Origin: Didymodactylos carnosus
Taxonomy: Eukaryota > Rotifera > Eurotatoria > Philodinida > Philodinidae
DNA: 50,637 nt
Assembly: GCA_905250885.1 (NCBI GenBank)
Contig: CAJNOQ010000439.1
Span: 1 to 50,637 of the forward strand
Direction of reading: 5' to 3'
The notes beneath the pieces were generated by a model. The model saw only the letters and a program-made list of their open reading frames with translations. It was not told where the DNA came from and did no database searches. The stretch's first letter is position 1. Every line of letters begins with the position of its first letter. Below, one piece after another: positions 49,240 to 50,637 of the stretch. A program made the position numbers and the translations under genes.

Positions 49240-50480
49240 GAATGAGCGGGCCGAAAAACAATTCATTTGTCTGAATATATACAAGATATCATCCGGTTTC
49301 ATTTTCATTTGCTTTTGGCTGAAAAAGAATATCCAGCATTGGTCAAGATTCTAACCAACTTCAAGCGGAAGACCCAAATTTTGCTGCAATAGAGAGGTTT
49401 TCTTTATCGTCGCTGCTTTTATCTCTACTTTTGTAGAGTACTCAAAAGGTTTTCTGAAAACCTTATAGAGATTTCCAGATGCAGCTTAACTATGGCCGCT
49501 CATCATTTTTCACTCAGATCAGCTCAGAAACTGATTGAAAACTTGTAAGAGATGTTAGTCATTCCTCAGGTACTCTAGATATTGCTGAAGCCTCCCTTCG
49601 GTCCGCGCTCGCACCAAGGATTTAGCGAGACCGCTTGTATTTTCACATTGACTGCAGCAACCGATATGTACCTTTAAGTTTACCGTCACTAAAAGATCTA
49701 TCTCTTATTTTCTGTAAGAGGTCCTCTTACAGAAGAAATGCCGTTATTTGCCACACTTTATCTCTGCTTTATAACGGCCGATATTGTAAAAAAAAGTTTG
49801 AAATCTTTAGTATTAGAATTTGCATATATTAGATTTATTATAAAAATAGTTTTTTGCCTTTGCTCAAGCACTTTTGAAATAGACGAAAACCCTGTGGTAT
49901 TTTGGTGGGAAAACACTTTTTCTGACTGTGGGCAAAGGCAAAAACCTGTTTCTCTAAGGCCCACGTCAAGTACATGCGAAACTTATGTTATTCTACTTCC
50001 TGCAATCCCGTGGAATGCTGGAGCACGTACTCAGACTTTGTAAAACCGGAAAAATCGCTTTTAAGAGTTGTTTTTTTCTAACATTAGGGAACCACTTCAT
50101 CGGATAGAGCTTGAAAAGATGCCTCGAATGCGTATCTTGTTGTCGTGCGTTGACATGAGTTTATGAGAGAAGTATGGTTTAAAAAAAAGGCCTACTTTTC
50201 GAAAAAATTGCTAAACATTTTGGAACTTTTTGTCCGTTAGGGATCTTGCAGCGCTGCACATAGAGATCGTAATTTGATGGTACCAGCTCATGAAAATCTT
50301 TCGCTAAAAAGTGATGGCAGTGCCCCGAAAAGATCTGTTCTTCTGGTAAATGGCATTTCTACAGGTCTGGAAGGCTACGATGCCGTTGTTTCAAAATCTT
50401 TTAAACGTGATATACGTCATCAGGAGCTCGAGCTGTACTAGTCCTACCCATGTGCTGAAAATCGCTTCATTTTTGTCGAT
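49240..50480. other. Unclassified sequence, probably old transposon debris
   Basis: Several plus-strand frames of 60-100 codons occur, for example 49635-49832 and 49738-50043, but they overlap each other, switch frame and match no family I know. Base composition is less AT-rich than the conserved-gene introns. There are no terminal repeats that I can see. Confidence 0.35.
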
Positions 50481-50482
50481 TA

Positions 50483-50637
50483 ATCGCGATGGTTGAAAAA
50501 ATCGACGCTTAATCGCGATTCGGGAAAAAATGGTCATTTAATCGCGATTAAGTGATAATTTTTTCGTGCATCGCGATTAATCGATGACTTTGTCAACCAT
50601 CGCGATTAATCACGAAAATCATCAATTAATTGCGATT
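50483..50637. repeat. 29-bp periodic array of the palindrome ATCGCGAT, inverted midway
   Basis: The octamer ATCGCGAT starts at 50483, 50512, 50541, 50570 and 50599, exactly 29 bp apart. A variant ATTGCGAT follows at 50629. The intervening 21-bp parts are related: units 1 and 2 carry GAAAAAAT followed by CTTA or TTTA, while units 3 and 4 carry the reverse complement of that pattern, so the array flips orientation in its centre. It continues past the window end. It has no cas genes and the spacers are not unique, so it is a minisatellite, not a CRISPR array. Confidence 0.8.

Noticed and set aside
50483..50637. CRISPR array (29-bp period with short palindromic repeats)
   Set aside because: The intervening sequences are related to one another and flip orientation, the repeat is only 8 bp, and the genome is eukaryotic.

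Overview
The window is AT-rich nuclear DNA from an invertebrate animal. It has spliced metazoan genes with GT-AG introns, most of them only 50-110 bp, AATAAA signals downstream of stops, many microsatellites and several decayed transposons. My best guess for the organism is a bdelloid rotifer (Rotaria-like), because of the very low GC, tiny introns, small foldback elements and an inverted duplication with identical arms. That is inference; no rRNA or mitochondrial marker is present.

Layout. 1-3.9 kb is gene-free and holds two foldback elements, the first with an insertion in one arm. 3.88-5.64 kb (+) is a three-exon, GDSL-type, single-pass phospholipase B. 5.7-10.1 kb is non-coding and simple-repeat rich. 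10.1-26.1 kb (+) is a CELF/Bruno-type RNA-binding protein in ten exons that I could join in frame from start to stop (549 aa, three RRMs). Its first three introns are 3.9-4.7 kb, one of them has a GC-AG donor, and they contain two frame-compatible candidate alternative exons. 28.1-29.8 kb (-) is an SLC35E1-like nucleotide-sugar/triose-phosphate transporter (five exons, 392 aa), convergent with CELF. 30.7-31.3 kb (-) is a broken LINE reverse transcriptase. 32.1-35.2 kb (+) is a ZFR/NF90-family protein (six exons, 712 aa) with the unusual order zinc finger, dsRBM, DZF. 35.7-36.4 kb (+) is an intronless STK19. 36.6 kb (-) is an orphan terminal coding exon. 38.1-40.5 kb (-) is an F-box/LRR protein in eight exons (502 aa) with a symmetrical 390-bp foldback in intron 5. 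40.5-44.2 kb is mostly non-coding with a degenerate repeat rich in GTAGGATT. 44.2-45.0 kb (-) has four small, phase-compatible exons of an unrecognised candidate gene. 46.5-49.3 kb is transposon debris: a broken DDE transposase and a 354-bp segment duplicated as an inverted pair without a visible mismatch around a 1.1-kb spacer. The window ends inside an array of the octamer ATCGCGAT at a 29-bp period.

The conserved genes are housekeeping or RNA-regulatory (CELF, ZFR, STK19, SLC35E1, F-box/LRR) and show no operon-like common pathway. The ends of the window, especially the last 6 kb, are repeat and transposon territory. All exon joins were made by eye from reading frame, splice-site consensus and remembered family conservation; no alignment or transcript data were available.
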